A stretch of DNA of 64,000 nt, taken from the NCBI RefSeq assembly GCF_050487225.1, contig NZ_JBKQGY010000003.1, positions 496,001-560,000 on the forward strand, read 5' to 3'. Positions 43,801 to 52,426 of the stretch are shown one piece after another. The notes below the pieces were generated by a model. That model did not search any database and was not told the DNA's origin. It worked only from the letters and a program-made list of their open reading frames with translations. Each line of letters begins with the position of its first letter. The first letter of the stretch is position 1. Source of the DNA: Paenalcaligenes sp050487225 (GTDB taxonomy: Bacteria; Pseudomonadota; Gammaproteobacteria; Burkholderiales; Burkholderiaceae_B). The position numbers and the translations under genes were made by a program.

Positions 43801-44538
43801 ATGTCTACTATCCATACCCCACACACTACCCCTACGCTAGAAGCCATTCGCATCAGCAAAGCCTTTTTGTCAGGCATGGTGCAAGTGCAAGTACTGCGCT
43901 CGTTATCGCTGTCAGTGTATGCAGGCGAGCTGACCTTGATTTCCGGCCCCTCAGGCTGCGGTAAAAGTACCCTACTGTCGCTGTTATCCGGCTTGCAGCA
44001 CCCTGATGCCGGTGAGGCCCATGCCTTAGGGCAAGACCTTAGCAAAATGAAGCGCAGCGAGTTAGATACCTTCAGATTGCACCACACGGGTTTTGTGTTT
44101 CAGGGCTTTAATCTGTTTCCCGCCTTAACGGCTCAAGAACAAGTACAACTGCCGCTGGGTTACTTAGGTATTTCCGACAAGGAAAGTGCCAAACGCGCAC
44201 TGCAAGCCCTAGAAAGCGTAGGCTTATCGCACCGCTCGCACATGCGTCCTGCCCAATTATCTGGCGGTGAAAAACAGCGTGTGGCCATTGCCCGCGCCAT
44301 TGCTAAAGAACCCAAATTTTTATTTGCCGATGAGCCCACCAGTGCGCTAGATGCCGAGAACGGCCAGCGCGTGGCGGACATACTGCAACGTTTTGCCAGC
44401 ACACACAACGCTACGGTTCTGTGTGTCAGCCATGACCCCCGTCTCGTGCGCCACGCTGACCGCGTGATTGGCATGGAAGACGGCATGATACGCAGTGACC
44501 GGCGCCTCCATGCCCGCACAGAAGGAGTCAGTGCATGA
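43801..44538 (+). CDS. ABC transporter ATPase (LolD/DevA type)
   Basis: A 245-residue ATPase with Walker A GPSGCGKST (49-57), Q-loop GFVFQGFNLFPALTAQEQV, signature LSGGEKQRVAIARAIA and Walker B FLFADEPTSALD. It pairs with the DevC-like permease upstream. A ribosome binding site (AAGGGG) lies before the ATG, and the stop overlaps the adaptor start in ATGA. Confidence 0.93.
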   Translation: MSTIHTPHTTPTLEAIRISKAFLSGMVQVQVLRSLSLSVYAGELTLISGPSGCGKSTLLSLLSGLQHPDAGEAHALGQDLSKMKRSELDTFRLHHTGFVFQGFNLFPALTAQEQVQLPLGYLGISDKESAKRALQALESVGLSHRSHMRPAQLSGGEKQRVAIARAIAKEPKFLFADEPTSALDAENGQRVADILQRFASTHNATVLCVSHDPRLVRHADRVIGMEDGMIRSDRRLHARTEGVSA

Positions 44539-45455
44539 TTGTTTTTACGCGCGCGCGTTGCTGCGTGATGCTTACTGCCGCTACGTTGATGTTGGGTGCG
44601 TGTTCCGATAACACCCCCCCCACCACCACAAGCAACACCGCCACGCCCACACAAGATTCCTCCCGCAAAATTGCGGTAGCCAGAGGCACAGTGGATGTAG
44701 AAGGTGGCTTGATCCACCTGTCTTCCAGCACCGATGGTGTGGTGCGCAATTTGGCCGTACGCGAAGGTGAGGCCGTCGAGAAAGGCCAAACCTTGCTGAC
44801 ACTAGCCAACACCACTGAAACGGCTGCCGTTGCCGTGGCTGAATCAGAATGGAAACTGGCTCAAGAGCGTAGACAAGCTAGTCTTGCCAAGCTGCCCGAA
44901 TTGCGTCGTGCCGCCTCCAGATTAGAACAAGCAGCACGCGCTGGAGCGATACAAGTACAGCAATCCGACACCGCCCAACAGCAGCTCAAAGATGCCGATG
45001 CCGACGCCCGCATTGCCCAAGCCGAAGTAGACGTTGCACTGCAACGCTTGAACCAAGCCAAAGCCTTGCTAGCCGAGCGCACCTTAACCGCGCCAGAAGC
45101 CGGTGAAATTATCAGCATTAGCGCCCAACCCGGTGCCACGGTAAGCGCCAATACTCCCGCGATGAGCCTATTGCCCGCACGCCCCTTAATCGTACGTGCC
45201 GAGCTGAATGCGGCCTATGTGGGCAACATTAGCCCCGGCATGGTAGCCACCATCACCTCCGACATGGACAGCGCTTCTGATGGCAATGTACTGCCCAAAG
45301 CTCACGTGATTCGTGTCAGCCCGGTGTACCGCCAAGGCAGGTTGCAAGAAGAGGCTCAACGTGGCCCCGTACGCGTGGTGGAGTGCATCCTAGAATTTGA
45401 CGAGCCAGCGAGCGTGCGCGTTGGCCAGAATGTAAGAGTAAGCTTTCATGAGTAA
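44535..45455 (+). CDS. HlyD/DevB-like periplasmic adaptor lipoprotein
   Basis: A 306-residue adaptor with a lipobox (LMLGAC, Cys22), so it is anchored by lipid rather than a helix. It has a biotinyl-lipoyl-like half (VDVEGGLIHLSSSTDGVVRNLAVREGEAVEKGQTLL), a helical hairpin with QERRQASLAKLPELRRAASRLEQAA, and a C-terminal barrel. It links the ABC pair to the outer-membrane lipoprotein. The adaptor is shorter than RND adaptors and fits the DevBCA group, which export glycolipids or similar in cyanobacteria. Its last 8 bp overlap the HAD gene, tying the exporter to the biosynthetic genes. Confidence 0.88.
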   Translation: MIVFTRARCCVMLTAATLMLGACSDNTPPTTTSNTATPTQDSSRKIAVARGTVDVEGGLIHLSSSTDGVVRNLAVREGEAVEKGQTLLTLANTTETAAVAVAESEWKLAQERRQASLAKLPELRRAASRLEQAARAGAIQVQQSDTAQQQLKDADADARIAQAEVDVALQRLNQAKALLAERTLTAPEAGEIISISAQPGATVSANTPAMSLLPARPLIVRAELNAAYVGNISPGMVATITSDMDSASDGNVLPKAHVIRVSPVYRQGRLQEEAQRGPVRVVECILEFDEPASVRVGQNVRVSFHE

Positions 45456-46167
45456 TCGCCCCCAACTGTCCGTTGCTGACCTGTCTTGCAGCCAATCCGC
45501 TTCGGAATGGGTAATACAGTGTGATTTTGACGGTACCATTAGCCTGCGCGACACCACCGACAGTCTGCTAAACAGCTACGGCCTGCCCGGCTGGGAAGCC
45601 CTAGAAGACGCATGGGAGCAGGGCGAAATAGGCTCCAAAGAATGCATGCAAAAACAGGTAGCTCTGCTAGACATGAGCCCTGAGCAACTGGATGCCAGCC
45701 TGCAACAAATAGGTATGGATGCGGCATTCCCAGCCTTTCTGAGTGCCGCACAACAGCAGGGCATTCCATTCTTTGTGGTGAGCGACGGGCTAGATTACGC
45801 CATCAACACCATTTTGAGCCGTGAGGGTGTGCATAACTTACCTATTCTGGCTAACCATCTGGTGTACCAACAAGGCAATCGCTGGTCGTTGGAAACCCCG
45901 TGGAATCTACCCACCTGTGCCAGCGCCAACTGCAAATGCCAACATGCACAAAGCTCCCATCAGGTCGGACGTAAAGTTCTGTACATCGGTGATGGCAGCT
46001 CTGATTTCTGTGTGTCCGGCAAAGCCGATGTGGTGCTTGCCAAAGCCAAACTGATTAACTATTGCCGCGAACAAGGCATTCCTCACGTACCGTTTACCGA
46101 TTTCCGTGAAGCATTAGCACTGCTGCCCGGCATACTTTCCGGTACGGCACTGGAACCTGCTGTATGA
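45448..46167 (+). CDS. HAD-superfamily phosphatase (MtnX/PSP-like)
   Basis: A 239-residue HAD phosphatase with motif I CDFDGT (nucleophile D26, acid D28), motif II FFVVSDG, and motif III YIGDGSSDFC. A cap segment sits between motifs I and II. It resembles MtnX-like 2-hydroxy-3-keto-5-methylthiopentenyl phosphate phosphatases and phosphoserine phosphatases, but no methionine salvage genes are adjacent, so the substrate is a small phosphomonoester made in this cluster. It starts inside the adaptor gene and ends in ATGA overlap with the hydrolase. Confidence 0.83.
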   Translation: MSNRPQLSVADLSCSQSASEWVIQCDFDGTISLRDTTDSLLNSYGLPGWEALEDAWEQGEIGSKECMQKQVALLDMSPEQLDASLQQIGMDAAFPAFLSAAQQQGIPFFVVSDGLDYAINTILSREGVHNLPILANHLVYQQGNRWSLETPWNLPTCASANCKCQHAQSSHQVGRKVLYIGDGSSDFCVSGKADVVLAKAKLINYCREQGIPHVPFTDFREALALLPGILSGTALEPAV

Positions 46168-47105
46168 GCAACTTAGCACCTACTTTTCCTTCTACCTTGG
46201 TGGCGTCTGAGCGCCCCGATGTAAGCATTACCCCTTCCTCGTCATCGTGCACCATCACCCCGCACGAGTTTTTACTGGAAGGCAAAGGCGAGCGCGCACG
46301 CACTGGCGTGCTGCTGATACACGGCCTAACAGGCACACCTAATGAAATGCGCGTATTAGCGCGCGGGCTGAACCGCCAAGGCTTCACGGTATACGCCGTG
46401 CAATTGGCAGGGCACTGCGGTACCCAAGACGACTTGGTAGATACAGGATGGCAAGACTGGTTAGCCAGCGTGATTGCCGGCGCAGACCGTTTGGCAGCCC
46501 GAGTTGATCGCATTGTTGTGGGTGGTCTGTCTATGGGTGCTGTACTGTCACTGGCCTTGGCACAGCGTCGTCCTGATCTGATTTCAGGTGTATTGGCACT
46601 GTCTACTACCTTCCGTCACGACGGTTGGAGCATGCCTCCGCACACCCGCTTAGCCTTTATCTTGCCGGTATTTAGAGCACTGGGGATTGGCCGCAACCGC
46701 ATGTTCTTAGAGCAACCACCCTATGGCATCAAAGACGAAGCCCTGCGTGCACGTGTCGTAGACCAAATGAACTCTGGCGACAGCTCTGAAGCCGGCCTAC
46801 CTGGCAACCCATGGTGGTGCGTCATAGAAATGCAGGCGTTATCGCGCTCAGTACTGAAAAACCTGTCTACCATTCAAGCGCCATGCTTGGTGATGCATGC
46901 ACGTCACGACGACATTGCATCGGTATCCAACGCCTATGCCATCGTCAAAGGCGTACGTAATGCCCCTGTAGAACTGCTATTGCTGGATAACAGCTACCAC
47001 ATGATCACTATCGATAGAGATCGCCGCACCGTGATCGCTAAAGCGGCTGATTTCATTGCCTCGCTCACCGATGGCCAACCACTACGCGCCGGAGGCACGC
47101 ACTGA
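46164..47105 (+). CDS. Alpha/beta-hydrolase, carboxylesterase/lysophospholipase-like
   Basis: A 313-residue serine hydrolase with oxyanion region LLIHGLTGTPNEMR (H-G), nucleophile elbow GLSMG (S123), an acid in MHARHDDIAS and the His in DNSYHMITIDRDR. It resembles monoacylglycerol-lipase-like carboxylesterases. It may cleave or transfer an acyl group on the product of this cluster. Overlaps at both ends (ATGA and TGATG) place it firmly in the operon. Confidence 0.83.
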   Translation: MSNLAPTFPSTLVASERPDVSITPSSSSCTITPHEFLLEGKGERARTGVLLIHGLTGTPNEMRVLARGLNRQGFTVYAVQLAGHCGTQDDLVDTGWQDWLASVIAGADRLAARVDRIVVGGLSMGAVLSLALAQRRPDLISGVLALSTTFRHDGWSMPPHTRLAFILPVFRALGIGRNRMFLEQPPYGIKDEALRARVVDQMNSGDSSEAGLPGNPWWCVIEMQALSRSVLKNLSTIQAPCLVMHARHDDIASVSNAYAIVKGVRNAPVELLLLDNSYHMITIDRDRRTVIAKAADFIASLTDGQPLRAGGTH

Positions 47106-47473
47106 TGGAGTCAATCACACCGTTGGTGCTGCTGTTGTGGACAACAAATATTATCTTGGATAGCGGCGGGCAATTAGCCCTTAAAGCTGCTGCGGCTGAT
47201 CCTAGGGCAGGCGATGGCTTAGATCGTTGGCGTTGGATGTGTAAACGCCCATGGCTGTGGGTGGGCATCAGCTGCTACATCATCGAATTTGTGATGTGGT
47301 TAGCCTTCTTATCGCTAGTACCGTTATCCAATGGTGTGCTGCTAGGCTCTATCAATACAGTTGTCATCATGATCTTAGGGCGTATGTTTTTTAACGAACA
47401 ACTCACCCCCTTACGCGTGACGGGCATTGTATTAATTTCCATTGGCGTCGCCATTGTGGGCTTGCAAGCGTAA
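47105..47473 (+). CDS. Four-helix EamA/SMR-like transporter subunit 1
   Basis: A 122-residue membrane protein with four helices, typical of small multidrug resistance or half-EamA proteins; the end (LRVTGIVLISIGVAIVGLQA) is characteristic. Together with the next gene it probably forms a paired heterodimer, like MdtIJ or the ArnE/ArnF flippase. Given the acyltransferase, hydrolase and aminotransferase genes around it, a lipid or polyamine flippase is possible. Confidence 0.8.
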   Translation: MESITPLVLLLWTTNIILDSGGQLALKAAAADPRAGDGLDRWRWMCKRPWLWVGISCYIIEFVMWLAFLSLVPLSNGVLLGSINTVVIMILGRMFFNEQLTPLRVTGIVLISIGVAIVGLQA

Positions 47474-47483
47474 GGAACTCAAC

Positions 47484-47873
47484 ATGAAACGTTTTTATTT
47501 GGTTGGCTTCCTCGTCCTAATGGCCTTGGACACCTTCGCACAAGTCAGTTTTAAAATGGCCGGCAACAGTGCGCTGCCACTGGAATTTACCGCCAGTTGG
47601 TTTGGCCGTGTGTTTGGTCAGCCTTGGATTTACGGTGCATTGCTCGGGTACATAGGCACGTTTTTTGCGTGGATGACCCTGCTAAAACATGCCCCCATTG
47701 GACCTGCCTTTGCGGCATCGCACTTAGAGATTGTGGCGGTGCTAGTAGTGTCAGCGCTGCTGTTTGGTGAGTCCATAGGATGGCCACAAATCACCGGTAC
47801 GATTTTTATCCTGGCCGGTATTGTGTGTCTGGCGATTAGCGAAACCCGATTGGCCGCTAAACAGCCAGAATAG
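47484..47873 (+). CDS. Four-helix EamA/SMR-like transporter subunit 2
   Basis: A 129-residue four-helix protein starting MKRFYLVGFLVLMALDTFAQVSFKMAG, 10 bp after subunit 1; the earlier open frame beginning at 47442 overlaps subunit 1 and is not used. HAPIGPAFAASHLEIVAVLVVSALLFGE matches the EamA helix 3-4 region. It completes the predicted heterodimer. The gene ends 10 bp before the stop of the convergent ureohydrolase gene. Confidence 0.8.
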   Translation: MKRFYLVGFLVLMALDTFAQVSFKMAGNSALPLEFTASWFGRVFGQPWIYGALLGYIGTFFAWMTLLKHAPIGPAFAASHLEIVAVLVVSALLFGESIGWPQITGTIFILAGIVCLAISETRLAAKQPE

Positions 47874-47883
47874 TCACACCGTA

Positions 47884-48810
47884 TTACGAGCGGGCCGCCT
47901 GCAGCATCTGCAACAACTGTTGATTGAAGCGAGTCTGGTGTGCCTGCCATTGCGGCAATTCGGCATCTTCTTGCGTGGTGTCTTGGCCGTCAGCAGCGCT
48001 TAACCAGCGCTTCCACGGCGTGGTGTAATTCCACACCGAGACCTCACCCGTCACATCGCTACCTGCGATACGACCACGCAGCGCGTGCACGATTTCTTGC
48101 ATATGCCGTGTACGCAACTCACCTTGATCCCAATTGGTACGTACCACTTCTGGCGAAAAAGCGTCTTTATCCACACTTAAATAAGTGTCTGTATCGCCCT
48201 CAGCCAAGGTGTCGCACAGCGCTTGTACCATCGCGTCTTCGGTGTCGAATGACCGGAAGAAACTGCCCAGTCCCAACAGCTTCGCCCAACCGGTATCTAC
48301 CTTGGTGCTCCAGTAGGTCAGCTTGCCGGCACACAGTGCAGCCAAACGGTGTTCCCACGCGTGAGCAGCACCCAAATCGGAGGACGTAATACCCACCACA
48401 TGCACCTTAGCGACAGCAGGCAACAAGGCCACGCGCTGTACCCACGAACCGCAGTGAATCCCCCACGGAAAGCGCATGTTATCGGGGTGATTATCCAAAA
48501 TCACCACTTGCAACGGGCGCAGCATATCGTACCCACCCGCTGCAATACAACGCTGTATCAGCGAAAAACTCAAATGGTGAAAGTCGCCACTGCCCATAAA
48601 CACCGTGCCATGCTCGTTAAAAGCAGGCATCAGCGCTTCCATTTCGGCAATGCGCTTTGTCCACACCGAACGGCGGCACCCAAAACGTACTGCTTCGCGC
48701 CAGTCGTACGAGAGGGTAATACGCTGCTCATTGTCTAAAGTACCGATAGAGTCATCGGTATTGAGCACGACAGGGAACAGCGGTTCAGAAGGGGTTAGGA
48801 CGTAATCCAT
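47884..48810 (-). CDS. Ureohydrolase (arginase/agmatinase)-like enzyme
   Basis: A 308-residue protein of the arginase-deacetylase fold. All metal-binding positions are present: GSGDFHH (H78 or H79), DNHPDN (D106, H108, D110) and SVDKDAF (D214, D216). True arginases have GGDHS and more family residues, so this is a divergent member that could hydrolyse a guanidino or formimino compound, or an amide. The start overlaps the acyltransferase gene by 16 bp. It is the last gene of the minus-strand trio and converges on the transporter pair. Confidence 0.8.
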   Translation of the reverse strand: MDYVLTPSEPLFPVVLNTDDSIGTLDNEQRITLSYDWREAVRFGCRRSVWTKRIAEMEALMPAFNEHGTVFMGSGDFHHLSFSLIQRCIAAGGYDMLRPLQVVILDNHPDNMRFPWGIHCGSWVQRVALLPAVAKVHVVGITSSDLGAAHAWEHRLAALCAGKLTYWSTKVDTGWAKLLGLGSFFRSFDTEDAMVQALCDTLAEGDTDTYLSVDKDAFSPEVVRTNWDQGELRTRHMQEIVHALRGRIAGSDVTGEVSVWNYTTPWKRWLSAADGQDTTQEDAELPQWQAHQTRFNQQLLQMLQAARS

Positions 48811-49859
48811 TGGCTATCACTTTCAAAACGGTTGGCAAAACGTCTGGCCAACGCACGCAAAATTGGGTTACGCACATACACCATATGACGCGTGGGCGTA
48901 AACGTCGCGCCCAACAAAGCCTTCACTCCGGGGTCCGTCCAGCCAGCCACATAATGGCTTAAGCCTTTTTCCAGAGCGTATTCCAGATTCACAAACCAGC
49001 TCACAAAATACAGGTTCATTTCCCGTGACAAGGGATACGACAGCCCTATGTATTTATCCACCAATTTGCCTTGGTGCTCAAAGCACAAATTCCAACCCAG
49101 AAACTCATGAGTTTCGGCATGGCGGTACTCAAATACGATGCCGCCATTGCTTTGGTCGCGCAGTAATTGCGTGAAAAATGCTTTGGTCAGTTTATCGAAG
49201 TGCACGTCGCTTTGCGCATATACCCCTTGGTACAACGCATAGTATTCATCCACTTTTTGGTCATCGCCAAACGCCGCACCGGTGTACACACGGGTGACGT
49301 CTATCTGCTCGCGGGTACGCAACTTACGACGCAAATAGCGACGTGAATCCTTGGTCAGCTTGTCCAAATAATCTTGGGTGCTGGCAAAGGTAATGGGTAC
49401 GTACGCCAGGGCTTGGCCTTCAATCGGTACAAAACCCGCTTGTTGGCAAGCGGCGACCACGGCATCTGCGTACGCATTATCGTCATCAGACAACAACGGC
49501 GATTGCTGTGGCAGATCTTTGATGATGGTGAGCTTTTGCGCTTTACAGGGCCCACTCAATAACGCTTGTACGGCTTCGTTGACACCCAACTGTGGCGGCC
49601 ACACCGCGTACTCACTCACCGTCGTCCCTACAAAGGCAGTACGGATGGTAAGCCAACGCGACCACATGCTGTAGCCCACAAAACCAGTGATGCGAGCTTT
49701 GAACTCGTCATCGGCGGTGGTGAGCAAATCAAAGGGCGCTACAAACGCCGGAACCGGCACGCCTTCCAATACATGAAACCCCTCCGGCGGGTGCCGGAGG
49801 AAACATGCATGCAAGGCGGCCGGTTCTAACGCGTTACGTAATAACGGCAAATCTGGCAT
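48795..49859 (-). CDS. GNAT/FemAB-like N-acyltransferase
   Basis: A 354-residue protein whose C-terminal two-thirds resembles the BioF2-like/FemAB GNAT fold (KDSRRYLRRKLRTREQIDVTRVYTG, then HAETHEFLGWNLCFEHQGKLVDKYIGLSYPLSREMNLYFVSWFVNLEYA). Members transfer acyl or aminoacyl groups to amines. The N-terminal 100 residues are not recognised. It starts in TAATG overlap with the aminotransferase stop, so the product of the aminotransferase, an amine, may be its acceptor. Confidence 0.75.
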   Translation of the reverse strand: MPDLPLLRNALEPAALHACFLRHPPEGFHVLEGVPVPAFVAPFDLLTTADDEFKARITGFVGYSMWSRWLTIRTAFVGTTVSEYAVWPPQLGVNEAVQALLSGPCKAQKLTIIKDLPQQSPLLSDDDNAYADAVVAACQQAGFVPIEGQALAYVPITFASTQDYLDKLTKDSRRYLRRKLRTREQIDVTRVYTGAAFGDDQKVDEYYALYQGVYAQSDVHFDKLTKAFFTQLLRDQSNGGIVFEYRHAETHEFLGWNLCFEHQGKLVDKYIGLSYPLSREMNLYFVSWFVNLEYALEKGLSHYVAGWTDPGVKALLGATFTPTRHMVYVRNPILRALARRFANRFESDSQWITS

Positions 49860-51235
49860 TAGGCCTGTTTTGCACGTGTGATCAACTGATCCAGCAAGGC
49901 CATTGCTTCGTCAATTTCTGCACGCGTAATCATCAGTGAAGGCGCAAAGGTAATGACGTTTTTGTAGTACCCGCCCACATCCAGCACCAAACCACGTTTG
50001 CTGCCTTGGTAGTCCAGATTGCCTTCCAGACCGATATCCACCATTTTGTCCAACAGCGCTTTGTTGGGGGTGAAGCCGTCTTCGGTACAAATCTCTGCAC
50101 GCAATGCCAAGCCCAAACCATCCACATCGCCGATTTCACGGTGACGTTTTTGCAGGTCGCGCAGGCCATCCAGGAAGTAAGCACCCGCGTCACAAACTTG
50201 TTTACCGAAGTCTATTTCGTGAGTCATTTTCATCACTTCCAGACCAATTGCGGTACCCAATGGGTTAGACGCAAAGGTGGAGTGTGTAGAACCTGGAGGG
50301 AACACCGTTGGGTTGATCAACTCTTCACGAGCCCACAAACCGGACAATGGGTTCAAACCGTTAGTCAGTGCTTTAGCAAATACCAATACGTCTGGTTTGA
50401 TGCCAAAGTTTTCCACAGACCACAACTTACCGGTACGCCAGAAACCCATTTGAATTTCGTCTACGACCAGCAATACACCGTGGTCATCCAATACGCGTTT
50501 CAAGCCTGTGAAGAAGTTCGCAGGAGGAATCACGTAACCACCGGTACCTTGAATAGGTTCGATGTAGAACGCCGCGTATTCACACTGGTTAGTTTTAGGA
50601 TCCCAAATCGCGTGGTATTCGTTTTCAAACTTACGTTCGAAATCGCGCACGATGGAGTCGGCGTACTCTTCCGCAGTCATGCCTTTAGGGCGACGGAAAG
50701 GGTAGGGGAAAGGAATAAACTGCGCACGGTCACCAAAGTGGCCGTAACGACGACGGTAACGGTAGCTGGAAGTAATGCTGGATGCACCCAAGGTACGGCC
50801 GTGATAGCCACCCTCGAACGCAAACATCAGGCTTTTACCACCGCTGGCGTTACGTACAATTTTCAGGGAATCTTCAACGGCTTGTGCACCACCTACGTTG
50901 AAGTGCACACGGCCTTGGCTGCCCCATTTTTTCTCGGCGTCCTGTGCAATCACACGGGCCAATTCAATTTTTGTGGGGTGCAGGTATTGGCTAGCAATTT
51001 GCGGCAGCGTGTTCAGCTGCTTAGTCATTGCGTCTTCCAGACGACGGTTGCGGTAACCGAAGTTCACCGCTGAATACCACATCTGCAAGTCTAAATAAGG
51101 GGTGCCCGCGTCATCAAACATGTAACTGCCTTCGCAGCCTGTAAAGATCTTTGGCGGATTAACATAGTGAACGGTATCACCGAATGAACAATACCGGGCT
51201 TCGTCAGCCAACAGGCTGGCAGTGTCGATGGACAT
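49859..51235 (-). CDS. Class III PLP-dependent aminotransferase
   Basis: A 458-residue fold-type I aminotransferase of class III: GGAQAVEDSLKIVRNASG (cofactor phosphate), GGYHGRTLGASSITS, VVDEIQMGFWRTGKLW (Asp and Gln pyridine contacts) and the PLP Lys in VFAKALTNG. The group includes GABA, ornithine, lysine and polyamine omega-aminotransferases, so an omega-amino donor or aldehyde is expected. The ATG at 51235 has GGAG ten bases upstream; the open frame reaching 51358 is not used. A GTGTAC/GTACAC dyad lies upstream. It heads the trio with the acyltransferase and ureohydrolase. Confidence 0.88.
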   Translation of the reverse strand: MSIDTASLLADEARYCSFGDTVHYVNPPKIFTGCEGSYMFDDAGTPYLDLQMWYSAVNFGYRNRRLEDAMTKQLNTLPQIASQYLHPTKIELARVIAQDAEKKWGSQGRVHFNVGGAQAVEDSLKIVRNASGGKSLMFAFEGGYHGRTLGASSITSSYRYRRRYGHFGDRAQFIPFPYPFRRPKGMTAEEYADSIVRDFERKFENEYHAIWDPKTNQCEYAAFYIEPIQGTGGYVIPPANFFTGLKRVLDDHGVLLVVDEIQMGFWRTGKLWSVENFGIKPDVLVFAKALTNGLNPLSGLWAREELINPTVFPPGSTHSTFASNPLGTAIGLEVMKMTHEIDFGKQVCDAGAYFLDGLRDLQKRHREIGDVDGLGLALRAEICTEDGFTPNKALLDKMVDIGLEGNLDYQGSKRGLVLDVGGYYKNVITFAPSLMITRAEIDEAMALLDQLITRAKQA

Positions 51236-51827
51236 GGACGCATATCTCCAAATTAACGTGATGCTGTACACAGTGTGCGCCATCAAGGTGGAATGACTGT
51301 CGAGGGATTGTGTACGGATTGTGGAGTACACCATTTTGTTATGACGCGATGTAATCATTCTCCATCAATGTACGCGCGACCGACATGGCATATACCAACG
51401 CCATACTGTGCATAGGCTAGACACAGCAGACCTGTGGCGACGCCACCACTGAACCATGACATAAGGTTAAGGTCTGCAAACGTACCTATCACCTTCAACG
51501 TCCTGCAACACCACTCATGCAGCAGTGCAATGCCTCAAAACCAACCCCCATACCAGCCTTCTTTACCCTTGATAACACGCTATACAGGCGCCATAACTTA
51601 TGTCACGCTTTGCGAAATTGCCTTTGCATCGCGCAAGAATGGTGTTCTTGCCGACTACAACGGCAATCTGAATGACCCTTTACCTCGTTATGGCAAGCTA
51701 TAAGCACGTAGGGTCGCGTAGTAGCACACGTTTTCTACCAATGATGCTACCTAGAAACCAACCACTGAGCCCTTCCACCCCCCATTACAGAAATGGATAG
51801 GTGGACCTTATAGATAGCCACCAAACC
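51236..51827. other. Divergent intergenic region, aminotransferase and GNAT genes
   Basis: About 590 bp. It carries GTACAC half-sites at 51266-51271 and 51326-51331 and GTGTAC at 51310-51315. The open frame at 51434-51703 has no ribosome binding site and no recognisable product. Nothing else is supported. Confidence 0.5.
51310..51331. promoter_or_regulatory. GTGTAC-N10-GTACAC dyad upstream of the aminotransferase
   Basis: A perfect inverted repeat of 6-bp arms with a 10-bp spacer, 75 bp upstream of the start at 51235; another GTACAC lies at 51266-51271, 60 bp from the second arm. MocR/GabR-type regulators often bind such repeated half-sites before PLP enzyme genes, but none is encoded here. 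Confidence 0.35.
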
Positions 51828-52289
51828 ATGACTACACCCACGCTATACCTACGTGCTGCCCATGCCAGTGACTTAGCCCTGTTAGGGCAAATTAAGTTAC
51901 GCGCCTCGTTAGCCTGGGGGGAGCACACCGAACAACTGCGACAACTGCCTGATATAGACCATGTGCCCCCTGATTTGTTGCCTCAACTGATCGTGGCAGA
52001 ACGACAGAAACGCCTAGTAGGCTTTGCATCGGTAGAGCCACGCCTAGCCTTGTCGCAAGCCCAATTGGATGACTTGTTTGTAGAACCTGATTGCTGGCAC
52101 CAAGGTATAGGTACCGCGTTGCTACGCGCCGCTGAAGAACGCGCTTCCCGATTGGGCGCAACCGAATTGCAATTGGTTTCTAATCCCAAAGCCCATCAGT
52201 TCTACATCAAGCAAGGTTATCAATTTCGCACCAACATACGCACCGACTTTGGCACTGCGCCGGTGCTGTATAAAACGTTAATCCACTAA
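51828..52289 (+). CDS. GNAT-family acetyltransferase
   Basis: A 153-residue GNAT with the acetyl-CoA loop VEPDCWHQGIGTALLRAAEERA and ELQLVSNPKAHQFYIKQGYQ as the C-terminal beta-bulge and helix. It starts at ATG 51828; a GTG at 51801 would add nine residues and neither start has a strong ribosome binding site. It stands alone between two operons. Substrate unknown. Confidence 0.8.
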   Translation: MTTPTLYLRAAHASDLALLGQIKLRASLAWGEHTEQLRQLPDIDHVPPDLLPQLIVAERQKRLVGFASVEPRLALSQAQLDDLFVEPDCWHQGIGTALLRAAEERASRLGATELQLVSNPKAHQFYIKQGYQFRTNIRTDFGTAPVLYKTLIH

Positions 52290-52316
52290 ACGCTTAGCGG
52301 TTTTTGCCGTTTTTTC
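52288..52316 (+). terminator. Probable terminator of the GNAT gene
   Basis: An imperfect hairpin AAACGC-TTA-GCG(G)TTT with one bulged G overlaps the stop codon and is followed by TTTTT and, after GCCG, TTTTTT. Modest stem, good T runs. Confidence 0.4.
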
Positions 52317-52426
52317 GCACTAAGGTTTTCCAGAATCCGTCTTGTACACCGTCAGAATGCGGTGGCACTATGAAGCGGTGCTGAACCTCAGCACGCCATA
52401 ATTACAACCACAAACGGAGACCTTAT

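Noticed and set aside
50006..51073. 355-residue plus-strand open frame
   Set aside because: It is the antisense of the class III aminotransferase, whose motifs are unambiguous.
51434..51703. 89-residue open frame in the aminotransferase upstream region
   Set aside because: No ribosome binding site and a composition unlike the neighbouring proteins.
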